Notes: a model not told the origin generated them from the letters alone. Positions 23,743 to 33,925 are shown, numbered from the stretch's first letter. The stretch: DNA of 64,000 nt from Phyto melanocephala (GCA_941918925.1 OW799237.1:97933015-97997014), one strand, 5' to 3'. Program-made: numbers and translations.

Positions 23743-24220
23743 AACGGCGAATTGATACAACAAACAACTTTTAAGAGGATGTTTTCACTCAAGAGGAATT
23801 CGTATATCAGGGCTGGAAAAGTTGTTGTACTCTGTTTAATTTAATAATATTGTTTAAAAAAAAGAAAACGTTTTTGCAGCAAAAGCAACAAATATACATG
23901 ATTTTGGTAAATTTATTATAAAAAAATTACACTTAAGTTAAATGTTTAATACCGAGACCAAAATCCCATTTTCCATTCCTGCATTAATAAATGAAATCAA
24001 TCCGAATTCAACAAACTTTAACAAAATGCTTCCCCATCAGTTGGGCTGGTAATTTCACCTGTATGGATTGACCATGGTCTTGATTTTCATTATTTGTGCA
24101 GGGATGGGAAGTTGAATTTTTGTTTCACAAATACATATATATCGATTTTTAAATCAAATATTTTCTGCCTTGGCAGAAAACATGTACGAAAAAATTGCTT
24201 TGTTGTAGCAATTCGCCGTT
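23743..24220. mobile_element. Probable foldback/MITE with AACGGCGAATTG arms
   Basis: AACGGCGAATTGATACAACA (23743) and its inverse near 24199-24220 (TTTGTTGTAGCAATTCGCC) form terminal inverted repeats about 22 bp long with one or two mismatches. Part of the interior (23865-24070) is repeated directly at 24305-24525. Non-coding. Confidence 0.55.
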
Positions 24221-24304
24221 AATTTATCTCTCTTAAAATCGTATATCTAGGATGCTGATATGTTTCATCTAATAAAAATTTATTAAAAAAAAGGTTAAAT
24301 ATTT

Positions 24305-24525
24305 GTAAAAAAAAAACATTACAAATGATGCAAAAGCAACAAATATACATAAATTTGGTTTATATTATCAAAAAAGTTCACTTAAGTTATGTGTTAGATA
24401 CCGAAACCAAAATTTTATTTTCCATTCCTGCATTAATAAATGAAATCAGGGCGAATTCAAAAAATTTTTACATATGCTCCCCTATTAGCTGGGCTGATAA
24501 TTTCACCTTTATGAATTCGCCTTGC
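24305..24525 (+). repeat. Diverged direct copy of 23865-24070, ending in a GGCGAATTC hairpin
   Basis: Shares CAAAAGCAACAAATATACAT and CCATTCCTGCATTAATAAAT with the sequence 449 bp upstream. Within it, 24436-24521 has ends AGGGCGAATTCA and TGAATTCGCCTT in inverted order. That is the same terminal motif as the MITE at 37174-37292, so this is probably a related small element. The 81-codon frame across it is not a gene. Confidence 0.6.
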
Positions 24526-24563
24526 CTTAGGCTTTATGCTTCGGTATGTCACGTATGTCTTAA

Positions 24564-25089
24564 GCTCTAAACACATAGACGACAGCAGACAGCAAGCAGC
24601 AATATGTCAAAAATAAAATTCATGTGTTTAAATGAAAACAATTATTTTGACGGCAGCACAGCAGCACGACTGCACAACAGCATTTGCTTCTGCTGGCAAC
24701 TTAGGCTATTTTCTTTTTTGACGGGCAGCAATAGACAAATATAGTGTTGCCATTATATATATTAAATTGTAAAAATAAGAACAAAAACTTATTTTTAATA
24801 TTAAACATAAAAGAACATTACAAAAATACAATAAAGAAATAAATTTATGTGTTTTTATAGTTTTTCGTGCTATTATTACATTTTTTTTATCAATAACTTT
24901 AATATTATTTATTATAAAATATATATGCGGCATCCCTGAAATTTGTATTGCTAAAATACACATCAGCTGATTATTATGTTGTTGCTGTCTTCAAAATAAT
25001 TATGAAGCTGACTTCAGAGCAGCATTTGAAGTCGACAGCATTTGAAGCCGTGAAGTTGTGAAGTCTGCGGTCGTCTATGTGTTTAGAGC
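24564..25089. mobile_element. TTAA-flanked MITE with 27-bp terminal inverted repeats
   Basis: Left end GCTCTAAACACATAGACGAC, continuing AGCAGAC; the right end is its inverse with one mismatch. TTAA lies exactly outside both ends (24560-24563 and 25090-25093), the duplication expected for piggyBac-type insertion. The termini do not begin with the CCC usual for piggyBac, so the superfamily is uncertain. The interior is rich in CAGCA near both ends and non-coding; the 85-codon minus frame is not recognised. Confidence 0.8.
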
Positions 25090-25093
25090 TTAA

Positions 25094-26463
25094 ACAGTTT
25101 TTTTTTGATTTTTTTTTTCATGAAATAATAGGAAATGTGTAACAAATTTTGTACCAATTTAAATGTAACAAAACTTTTAGTTAATCGGAGATACCCTTTT
25201 AAAAAAAACTGTAGTATTCAACTTTTTAAGAAGGAAAAAAAATTAAAGCAAAAATTGTAACACTATTTACAATTCCACTTGTATGAATTTGGTCTAAACA
25301 TATTAAAAGGAGGGGTACTACTACTACTACGACCACTCTTATGTGCACGGACATAGAAAATATCAGTAGTCGTAGTAGTGTAATAGTCACTCGTACTACA
25401 TACTTTTCAAAAAGAAAAAAAAAAGTTTGTTTTGTTATATGCATACATACTTACATACATCCATACAGTATTAGTACATTTATGTATATATTGTGTTTAA
25501 ATTCAGTTTTTTTTTTTGGCTTTGTTGGTCTCATGCAACATTAAATTATTATACAAATATGGTTACAAATATTATGAATGCATTTTAGTTTTGTTCAGTT
25601 TGTTACATTTTGAGAAGCTTGTTGCTACCATAAGTATGAAACAAATACTATAGCGTAATACAAACCATGCCAAAACTAAAATCAAACCAAATCATATCGC
25701 ACAAAAAAGCAAAAAATTTAAAAACAAACATACATACATACAAACATTTAAAAATTATTATAAATATACAAAGAAGCATTGTATAAACATCGATACATAC
25801 ATATTTATAAAGATACTAAACAAAGCAAGAAAACTATCGATATACTTAAAGCGAATTTCGTACGTACTGACATGTATTCCATGCATAAAATGGTCAGTAC
25901 AATCAGTCGACATACATATAAAAAGTATTTAATTTTAGTTTTATTATGTTTAACTTTTAAGTATAAAAATAATCTTTTTTTTTTTTTTTTTTGTAAATTT
26001 TAGTTTTCTTTTACAGTTTAAGTATGTTTGTTTGTTTGTATGTATGTATGTTTTTTATATGTACGTATGTATGTATGTACTAAAGTATTTATAAAAATTA
26101 TTTATTTTCTGCATATTTTAGAAAGTAATGCGCGTTACGTACCAATAAACGCCATAATTTGTGATACATATTTTTCCATTGATTTGCAAGAAAACTAAAC
26201 CAAAATCTCAAATCCATTCAGGGAATTAAGGTGCTATTTTTGTAAGTATTTTTAATAAAATGATGTTGGTGTATGCACTTAAGGAATTTACAGAGTACTT
26301 AATATATTACGCTACATTATGCTCATATGTGTATGTACATTAGGCCGTACCAACCTACAAACAAAAAAAAAAAAAAAAGAAATTAGTGCGAGGTACATCT
26401 TTTTTTTTGTCGAATGTAAATTTTTTGTTATATTTTCGGGATTGATAGTCGCATATTTCAGTG
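25094..26463. other. No gene; simple repeats
   Basis: AT-rich with a small hairpin (TACTACTACTACGAC at 25318 against GTCGTAGTAGTG near 25369), ACATACAT runs (25730, 25790), a poly-T run (25976-25992) and TATG runs (26036-26077). Open frames here are biased by these repeats. Confidence 0.45.
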
Positions 26464-26471
26464 TAACAAAT

Positions 26472-27409
26472 GGTTTTTTAATAAGAGCGCTACAAAAGGT
26501 TTTTTAAATAAAACAAAAACGGTTTTGGATATCAATGAAATTCTTTTTTTTCTGTGAAAGTACGTTCGATGCCATTATGTATGGAACTCGTTTTCTTTTG
26601 CATGGCCACCACGGGCACGCTTGCAGAAGTCCAAACGCTGAACCCAGTTTTCGACGGTTTTCAAGCATAAATCGGGCGATACTGCTGTAATTTCACGTTC
26701 GATATTCGTACGAAGTTCATCAATCATCGCTGGCTTATTGGCATAGACAATAGACTTGACGTAGCCCCACAGGAAATAGTTTAACGGCGTCAAATTGCAC
26801 GACCGAGGCGGTCAATTGACTGGACCATTTTGTGAAATAACACGTTCTCCAAACTTGGTAGCCAATAAATTGATTGTGACATTCGCTGTGTGGCTTGTGG
26901 TGCCGTTCTGTTGGAACCACATGTCCTCTAAGTTCATATCATCCAATTGGAGCCAAAAATATTCTGTTACCATTGAACGGTAGCGATTCCCATTCACAGT
27001 AACGTGCCGGTCTTGATCATCACGGAAGAAGTACGGCCCAATGGCGTCGCCGGCCCATAAACCGCACCAAACCGTAATTTTTTCGGGATGCAATGATGAC
27101 TCATGGAGTACGTGTGGATTGCTGTCTGACCAATAACGCATATTTTGCTTATTGACGAAGCCATTCAGCCAGAAATGAGCCTGATCGCTGAAGATGATTT
27201 TTTCCGACGTAGCACTCTTAACGTTGGGGCCACTGACTCCTAATTTCGGTAGTTAATTTTAAAAATTTCGGCTCGTTGTTGGCACATATATCTTTCCATC
27301 ATGAAATGGCAAACCTTACTGAAGAGAAATGTCAAAAGAGCGACAAAAAATATGGCGTCGTTTGCTGTCCCTACCGGTCTACTTTTGTAGCGTGCCTATT
27401 GAAAAAACC
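26472..27409 (-). mobile_element. Internally deleted Tc1/mariner element of the DD41D type
   Basis: The left end GGTTTTTTAATAAGAGCGCT continues ACAAAAG. The inverse of the right end (27409-27382) reads GGTTTTTTCAATAGGCACGC, then TACAAAAG. Allowing one indel, the ends agree at about 24 of 27 positions. The element is about 0.94 kb instead of roughly 1.3 kb, because about 110 codons between the N-terminus and the catalytic domain are missing. The target duplication is not clear. Encloses the transposase pseudogene 26575-27299. Confidence 0.75.
26575..27299 (-). pseudogene. DD41D (rosa-like) Tc1/mariner transposase pseudogene
   Basis: The start ATG is at 27299-27297, followed by QQRAEIFKINYRN and a stop, the decayed N-terminal DNA-binding start. 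After an internal deletion the catalytic core begins at SEKIIFSDQAHFWLNG, with the first catalytic D intact. Further on are WCGLWAGDAIGPYFF and FQQNGTTSHTA, where the second D is N. A premature stop replaces the W of NWPPRS, then SCNLTPLNYFLWG has N for the third D, and ARGGHAKENEFHT is the C-terminus. 41 residues separate the second and third catalytic positions, the DD41D spacing known from the rosa group. Definitely non-functional. Confidence 0.88.
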
Positions 27410-27677
27410 TTTATATCTGTATTTTGTGTCGAGCAGAATAATATTTTGCTATTAAGGCCATTGATAAAAGTTGGTATGAAGGTATAATGTACCAAGTACT
27501 TTTTATCGCGTGAATTTTTATCGTGAGAATTTACAGATTATTCTCACAAAAAAAAAAAAACAAAAATATCACATTAAATGTTATTTTAACAAGAAGATTT
27601 GTAAGAAAAAAAATTCATATACGGACACGACAGAAGGTGTAATATAGGGTGGTTCAATCAAAAATTGAAAGAAGTTT

Positions 27678-28686
27678 TCAGAGAATTATTTCAATATTTT
27701 TGATTATGATAAAGGATATATGACAATTATGTGAGAAACTAAATATCGAAAAAATGCTCTCCACGGCTTCGGTGGCATAATTCCATATCCATATTTGCAA
27801 TGACTGTATTATCGCATCATTTAGCTCTTGAATGGTTTTTGGCTTATTACCGTTCAATTTTTCTTTTAAATTCTTTTTAAGAAAGAAGTCCAACGGTATC
27901 AAAGCACATGATCAAGGCGACCAATTAACAACGTCACCATGTGAGATAATACGGTTTCGTTGAGTGTGTGGCATGTGGCACCATTCTGTTGAAACTACAT
28001 TTCGGTATAATTTCTCAATTTATGGCCAACAGAAGTCCTTTATCATTCGCGATAACTGGTTGGCTGATCTCATTTTCAAAGAAATGCGTCGCAATGTAGC
28101 CGCCAACCCATAAACCGCACCAAACAGTCACTCTTTGTGGATGCATCGGCTTTTCAACAATTGCTCTTAGATAATCAATTAATCTTAGATAATATTGCTT
28201 GTTATGGAATCCACTGGGGTAAAAGTGTGCCTCGTCACTAAAGATAATTTCCTTGATAATGTCGTTATTCACTTCTGCCTGTTCAACCAACCAGTCGGCG
28301 TATTGACGACGCTTAAAGTGGTCAGTAGGTTTCAGCTCTTGAGTCAAAATTCGCCTCGGTGATGTTTGTGAGATGTTTAATTGTTGGGCACGACGACGAG
28401 TCGAGGTTGACGGCTCTTTTGCCTCACACTATCGGGAACAATATTAATGTTTTCCGCAAAATAAATTGGCGAGCATGCACAGGTGTTTTCCTGGAGACCC
28501 AGTTTACTGTAATTTGCGCAATTTGCACAATTCTCTCGACTGTGGACTTATTTGGTCGATTGTGCTGACCAAAAAATCATGAAGTACAGGAAATGCATTT
28601 TGATTTGAACGCCCATTTTCGTAAAAAGCTTCAACATTTTGAAGGCGCTGTTCAATTGAGTACCTCTCTATGGTTGAATTTGTCAA
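27678..28686 (-). pseudogene. Second DD41D-type transposase pseudogene, distinct lineage
   Basis: Broken frames in order on the minus strand. IEQRLQNVEAFYENGRSNQN is N-terminal; then NRPNKSTVERIV; RRRAQQLNISQTSPRRI; KEIIFSDEAHFYPSGFHNKQ with the first D intact; RVTVWCGLWVGGYIATHFF; and FQQNGATCHT, second D changed to N. MIPLDFFLKKN keeps the third D, and ending KPKTIQELNDAI leads into a diverged C-terminus. At least three frameshifts. A likely left terminus AGGGTGGTTCAATC lies at 27650; no matching right terminus is found. Too different from the neighbouring copy to be its duplicate. Confidence 0.82.
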
Positions 28687-28690
28687 ACAG

Positions 28691-29550
28691 TGAAAAGAAA
28701 TTATGAGATTTTGACGTTACGTAAGAATTATCTGTTATTTATCAGTTGGTCTCGTGAGACTTCCATGCTAAATGTCATTTAATTACAATTGATTTATGTA
28801 CGCATTACCGTACATAGGTAGATATGGCTGGGGGCTATGCTTCCTTAGATCAATTTCAGCAACTGATCTATACTTTATTAGTTAAGTTTTTCAAAAGGAA
28901 GCTTTATCACACTCAAATACTACCTTCTGCCCCCTAAGCTACGTCAATGATTGTGTTTTACTATATTTAAAAAAAAAAAGGATTTTAGGTTTGAAAATAA
29001 ATGTTTAAAAAAACAGTTGCATAATCATTTCTCTAACTGTAGTTTATAAAGTTTGTGTGGGTGAGATTGTATTCGACAATTTATTGATCAACAAACCGTA
29101 GGTTAATTGTGGTAAATATTTTTAATCTGAGAATTAAAGAAACAAAATTGCGGCTTAAACACCTTTTTCAATTAAAACGTATTTGACTATATTTTTTTTA
29201 CAAGATCCCAGCGGGATTTTTATTGAAAATTAAAATGTTTTTTTATTGAAATCTCTATGGAAATAGAAGGAGTTTATCTAAGATTTTAGTTTTTTCTTTC
29301 TTCTACTGACAGTTTGTTAACGACAACAACCGACAATAGTTATTTTGATTAAAAGTCAATCAATTGTTGACAAAAAAAAAAAAGAAAAACACTTCATACA
29401 ATAATATGCGACAAGTATGTGATAATTTTGAGTCAGAAATCAAAACTTCTAATTTTAACTTATTTACAACGGTTGAACTGTGAAAGTTTTATTTGTTAAA
29501 AGTTTGTTGCTGAAATCATGTATCACAAAGATGGTTGTGGTTAAAAACTT
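28691..29550. other. No recognisable gene
   Basis: AT-rich spacer; no terminal repeat, RNA gene or domain seen. Confidence 0.4.
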
Positions 29551-29669
29551 ACTGCTGTATTCATAAAAAATATTTCAGGTTTATTAAAAGCTTATTTGAC
29601 AGATGTTGCACAGAAATTTTTCAAATAAGCCTGCAATAAACCTAAAATATTTTTTATAAATACGACAGT
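29551..29669. mobile_element. 119-bp foldback MITE, copy 1
   Basis: Almost entirely palindromic. The left arm ACTGCTGTATTCATAAAAAA, then TATTTCAGGTTTATT and GCTTATTTGA, pairs with the right arm ending TATTTTTTATAAATACGACA. The unpaired centre is about 15-20 bp. Same family as 30442-30565. Confidence 0.8.
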
Positions 29670-30441
29670 TAAAGTTAATGTAATTGGAATTAATATATTG
29701 CTTATGAATAAAGTCGACCCCATCAATAACATAACATCTTACTTTTTAACCTACTTTTATGTATCACTTAGTGTTTGTTAAGCGTAATGCGCACAAAATA
29801 TTTTTTAATCACTTCAGTTTATTGAATAGGTTTTCGTATGCTAATTAGAAAATGGACATTTAAGTAAGTGATTTAAAATGTTGTAAATGTTATTATTTTG
29901 GACACCTAATAAATGACTCTTTTTTATACTTTTTTTTTTGCTAAAGCATTTAAAAATGCGTTAAAAACCATTAGCGAAGTCAAAAGAAGCAAACAAGGCA
30001 ATCAAATGCCAGCTCATCAACTACGCAACCCCAAATGGAAGATCATAAATCATAAAAAAATTCACATAAATTTTGTATAATATTTTCAACGACAACAACA
30101 TAATAATACTTACTTGGCAAATGCAAAAACAAAAAAATTAAATTAAAAACTATTTATGAGACAAGGAAGTTAAACGGACTGCAAATATTAATTTATTTAT
30201 GTTTAATGAGGCATATTTGAAGAGGGACATTCTACGAAAATGTCTTTATATGAATATGCTATTATGTAAGTAATGAGCTCAAAATGTCTGCTATAAAATA
30301 TTGTAGACAAAATTAGACATACATTTAAATATTAGGGTGGGCTCAATTGGAAGTTAGTTGGAAATTAGAGAGGGTTATAACGTATAATAAAAAAATTGGT
30401 CCTATTTTGCTAAGGTCAGTTCGGTGACCTGAGATAATTTT
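29670..30441. other. No recognisable gene
   Basis: AT-rich. AGGGTGGGCTCAATTGG near 30335 resembles a mariner-type end, but no partner end is visible. Confidence 0.4.
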
Positions 30442-30565
30442 TTAGGGCCGTATTCATAAAAAATATTTTAGGTTTATTGAAGGTTTATTTGACAAATTTC
30501 TCTACAACATCTGTCAAATAAGCCTTTAATAAACCTAAAATATTTTTTATGAATGCGGCCCTTAA
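30442..30565. mobile_element. 124-bp foldback MITE, copy 2
   Basis: Arms TTAGGGCCGTATTCATAAAA and the inverse (TTTTATGAATGCGGCCCTTAA), with nearly continuous pairing through ATATTTTAGGTTTATTGAAG and TTATTTGACA. The central loop is about 20 bp. Better preserved than the copy at 29551; its termini include GGGCCG. Confidence 0.85.
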
Positions 30566-30914
30566 TTATTTATTTTCTTTTATGCTTGGATAACACAGGT
30601 CAACAGCAAAAAAGGGTTTGATAACGACTTTATAGACTTGATGCTTGATGGATACCTAAGTACAAAAATGGTTGAATTTTTCAATTCTATGGATAATTAA
30701 AAAAAATATTCAAGATTTTTTAGACGATGCTCCACATAATCAATAATAACTCGAAAACGGTTAGTCTGATATTCTTAAAATAAACTTTGAAAAATTTAAA
30801 TTTACATAGCCTTTAATCCGTTTATATATTGCGTTTTAATCGGATGAGTAGTTTCGGAGTTATAATAAAAAATTAAAGCAAAAAATATATTTTTTACGTG
30901 AAAATAGCAATTTT
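30566..30914. other. Decayed repeat-like sequence
   Basis: Contains AACTCGAAAACGGTTAGTCT and a GTAGTTTCGGAGTTATAATA motif reminiscent of dispersed repeat interiors, but no boundaries. No gene. Confidence 0.35.
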
Positions 30915-31029
30915 TTGTATTTTAATTTTTATGAACTTTTTTCAATTTGTATTATATTTTAAATTTTTTAAATTATAGGCTATAAGTTCAATGTGATAAC
31001 GACAAGAATATTTAAGGAAAAATTAGTCA

Positions 31030-31101
31030 TCCGATACTAGCTGAGTGGAATGCATTTTCGAAACCAGCTACGGTTTCATCATCAGCACTCTTTTGATCAG
31101 A
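31030..31101 (-). ncRNA. Hammerhead ribozyme-like motif, F1b
   Basis: Minus-strand order: outer stem I UCUGAU (31101-31096) pairs with AUCGGA (31035-31030). Inner stem I GAGUG (31090-31086) pairs with CACUC (31047-31043), with an internal loop between the two helices. CUGAUGA is 31085-31079. An extra U is followed by stem II GAAACC/GGUUUC, six perfect pairs with loop GUAGCU. GAAA is 31059-31056. Stem III is two A-U pairs with loop UGCA, U16.1 is 31049, C17 is 31048, and predicted cleavage is between 31048 and 31047. All invariant core residues are present apart from the extra U after CUGAUGA. Confidence 0.8.
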
Positions 31102-31540
31102 ACTACAGGTGTTGTATGTAAATATCAACTATTTAACTCAGTAATGTATTGAAAATTGAAATAAAGAATTATTTGTTCTTATTGATTTCATGTTATATCA
31201 TATACATATCATTGAGTTAGTACGAAATTTACCAACATCTGTTTTTCCTGTATTCTTTTTTTGCACGTCATTACCACAGTTTTAATGTTTGCCTTTAGCT
31301 TAAGATGTCGCTAAAGCAATTTTTTTGCAATTATGCAGTTGTATTATATATATGTCACATGCTTTAAACAAGATGGTATTAGTTTTAACAATGTTCATTT
31401 TACACCAAGCCAATGTGTTTTTTTGTTGTATTTTAATTTTTATGAACTTTTTTCAATTTGTATTATATTTTAAATTTTTTAAATTATAGGCTATAAGTTC
31501 AATGTGATAACGACAAGAATATTTAAGGAAAAATTAGTCA

Positions 31541-31612
31541 TCCGATACTAGCTGAGTGGAATGCATTTTCGAAACCAGCTACGGTTTCATCATCAGCACT
31601 CTTTTGATCAGA
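31541..31612 (-). ncRNA. Hammerhead ribozyme-like motif, F1c
   Basis: Identical in sequence to 31030-31101 and exactly 511 bp downstream in plus coordinates. Predicted cleavage is between 31559 and 31558. A minus-strand transcript crossing both motifs would be cut into a 511-nt fragment with ends suited to circularisation (inference from known retrozymes). Confidence 0.8.
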
Positions 31613-31661
31613 ACTACAGGTGTTGTATATAAATATCAACTATTTAACTCAGTAATGTATT

Positions 31662-32059
31662 TTTTGTTTTCAAAAAAATCTTGAAAAATCGAAAACGGCA
31701 AAATTTGTTCAAATTTATTAATTTATCGCAAAGCCACATGTAATAGGAACAAAATAAGATATCGATCATAAAAATCGGTTGATTCCTTTCGAATTTATTT
31801 ACAATTAAGTGATCTAGCTCATTTGCAAAAAATTTTAGTTTTCTTGTTTGATATACATCAAATTGAGTAGTTAATGTTCTTCTCCTAGGAAAATTGTTTG
31901 GAAAAAACCTTTTTGACATGTTTTGTAATTGCCTTGAGATTTTAATCTATCAACACTAAAATATCTGTAAAGAACCAAAGTATTTATAAAATTTTTTTCC
32001 GTGTTATAAGAATTGAAAATTTTTTAGAATTCCAATTCCAAGGAATTTATTTGCTGTAA
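31662..32059. other. No recognisable gene
   Basis: AT-rich. The 91-codon minus frame 31644-31919 overlaps the repeat end and has no recognisable domain. Confidence 0.4.
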
Positions 32060-32872
32060 GGGTATTTCCATGCATATGTCAACCACGATTGTAAAAATAA
32101 AAACTTGCGAAAGTTTTTCAATATAAGTTTATTGATAAAAAAAAACACTAAAATTTTACAAACCGCAGGTATTAAATTATTTAAGAGCAATAATAAGAGT
32201 TTATTTAATCTGATTATCTCTTTGACTTATTTTAAAGAATTGCAAACAGCTATTTTTTTAGCGACTAAATTGTAAAAATAAATTGCAATTGTAAATATGC
32301 TTTAAAATTATGGTAACAACAACAATTAACAATTTCCGTTGAATGTTATTTTAATGTCACGTACGTAGTGCAAAAACATAATTTGTCTCCGTCATTCGTA
32401 TTTAAACAGTCGCAAGAGCACCTAATTTAGAATTTAACTTTTTTCTTAACATAATATAAATTTTGTTACCTAAGAATACTATTAGAGAAAAATCTGTCAC
32501 GTACGGTATGCCACGAACGATATTAAATTGAATTTAGATTGTTTTCAATTAAGTACGATGGATTTTAAATGAAAAATATTTGGTTTAGTGTAAAAAATTA
32601 AAAAAAGAAAAAATACCTGCCAAGATTCGCAGATTTTTTCATATTTCCATATATACCTCAAAATCACTTCTGTTTTTTGTCACGTACGATATATTCTTAT
32701 TTTTCTGGATATTTAAGACAACAATGATTCGAATATTATAATTTTTTTTTAAATCAAGTACCCTTTGAATGTTACATAAGGATCTAATTTTGTCTCAGTT
32801 ACTCTTACTTTTGCAAAAATTACTCCACTTTATAGGAGTACAAATGTCACGTACGATGACATGGGAATGCCC
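32060..32872. mobile_element. Putative element with GGGyATTyCCATG ends and four GTCACGTACG boxes
   Basis: GGGTATTTCCATG (32060-32072) and the inverse of CATGGGAATGCCC (32860-32872) match at 11 of 13 positions and may be terminal inverted repeats. The decamer GTCACGTACG occurs at 32356, 32496, 32679 and 32846. Its neighbours are partly similar (TTTGTCTCCGTCATTCGTAT against TTTGTCTCAGTTACTCTTAC), so some boxes may come from decayed internal repeats. Non-coding. The boundary assignment is tentative. Confidence 0.5.
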
Positions 32873-33309
32873 ATATGTGCCCTTAATTATAAAAGTGGTC
32901 TAAGTAAGAAAAAAATAAAATGTGATTATCAGTTCCACCACACCCTATTACGTTAAACTTGAATAGTTCAATGTTATTTTCATGATGTTGTCAAAAATGA
33001 ACCATTTTTAAATGGTTGTTATTTCAACTTTAAATTATATTCGTTAAGTGTACATGCGTGTGGAATTGCTCATGTGCTTTATTTATTAATAATTATTAAA
33101 GACATTTGTTTGTTTATTCTTCACTGTTATCTGCCAGAAATGAAAAAAATCAATAATAGATATTTAAAAACTGCCTATGTATATGAACTAACCCAAAATA
33201 AATATATTTAGAAGTTTGATAAATTTGTTTCTTCTTATCAGTGTGATAAGAGAGGATACAGCGCTGAAAAGTTGTACCAAAGAATGAACAAAACATATAT
33301 AAAACTAAA
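32873..33309. other. No recognisable gene
   Basis: AT-rich spacer with nothing recognised. Confidence 0.35.
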
Positions 33310-33380
33310 GTGCTATGCCCGGTTGTGTCGAATCTTTTGTAACCTTCACCAACATGTTGGTATATGAAAATTTCGAAAAT
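33310..33380 (+). mobile_element. FR repeat cap fragment
   Basis: AAAGTGCTATGCCCGGTTGT then CGAATCTTTTGTAACCTTCACCA is a decayed FR cap and start. Nothing further of the element is recognisable, and the interior subfamily cannot be told. Confidence 0.55.
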
Positions 33381-33581
33381 AACCTCATAATTATGGGAAA
33401 TAGTCCTAGTATGTAAATGATTGCTCTGCGATCAAAACAATGTGAAATTTTGTTGCAGACTCCAACTTTGATTAAGAATTAGAGTTGTGTAGTTCATGAA
33501 CGACCAAGTTCAAATAAAGGATTCAGTTGATTGAACTAAATGACCTAGTTAAATCTTAAAACTATACAACAAAATGAACTA

Positions 33582-33923
33582 CAGTCGTGTCTGGATATAG
33601 TGAACTAATTTTTGCAAGGCTTGTTCATAGTATCCAGGTTGTTCTCTTTATCAAGGTTGAAATTTTTGTTCAAAAACTCGTTTTATTTACTAAAAATACA
33701 TACATGTAAATGCAATAGCTGATTAGAAACAATTTGTACAAAAAAGCAAATATATGTACATATGTATTTAAGTTTAATAAATGAATTGTTGTTGAAGTTG
33801 TTTTCAAAATTTTGTTCACTATTAGAGTTTTTCACTATTTAGAGTACTTCATGCAAAAATTTTGGTGTTCACTATATGGAGGTGTTCACTATATCGGGTG
33901 TTCACTATATCCAGACACTACTG
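33582..33923. mobile_element. 342-bp pogo/Tigger-like MITE, TA target duplication
   Basis: Termini CAGTCGTGTCTGGATATAGT plus GAAC, and the inverse of CAGTAGTGTCTGGATATAGT plus GAAC: 23 of 24 match. TA flanks both ends (33580-33581, 33924-33925). CAGT-starting ends with TA duplication fit the pogo branch of Tc1/mariner. Near the right end GTTCACTATAT is repeated three times. Non-coding. Confidence 0.85.
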
Positions 33924-33925
33924 TA

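Larger units (their letters stand above)
30916..31661 (-). mobile_element. Retrozyme-like partial tandem dimer (511-bp period, two hammerheads)
   Basis: Two direct repeats, 30916-31150 and 31427-31661, each 235 bp, match at all but one position (G/A near 31116). They are separated by 276 bp, giving a 511-bp period and about 1.46 units. Each repeat contains a complete hammerhead-like motif on the minus strand. There is no open frame of note. Known pattern: animal retrozymes are non-coding tandem units of a few hundred bp carrying type I hammerheads, thought to move with Penelope-like enzymes. The alternatives are a plain local duplication or a TRIM. The repeats begin with TG but do not end in CA, so an LTR reading is weak. 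Confidence 0.75.

Noticed and set aside
31079..31085. CUGAUGA as a snoRNA C box
   Set aside because: No D box with a terminal stem is found at a suitable distance, and the flanking helices and GAAA match a hammerhead core instead.
30916..31661. 235-bp direct repeats as LTRs or a TRIM element
   Set aside because: The repeats start with TG but do not end in CA. No primer-binding site or polypurine tract is visible, and no 4-6 bp target duplication. The ribozyme in each repeat fits a retrozyme better.
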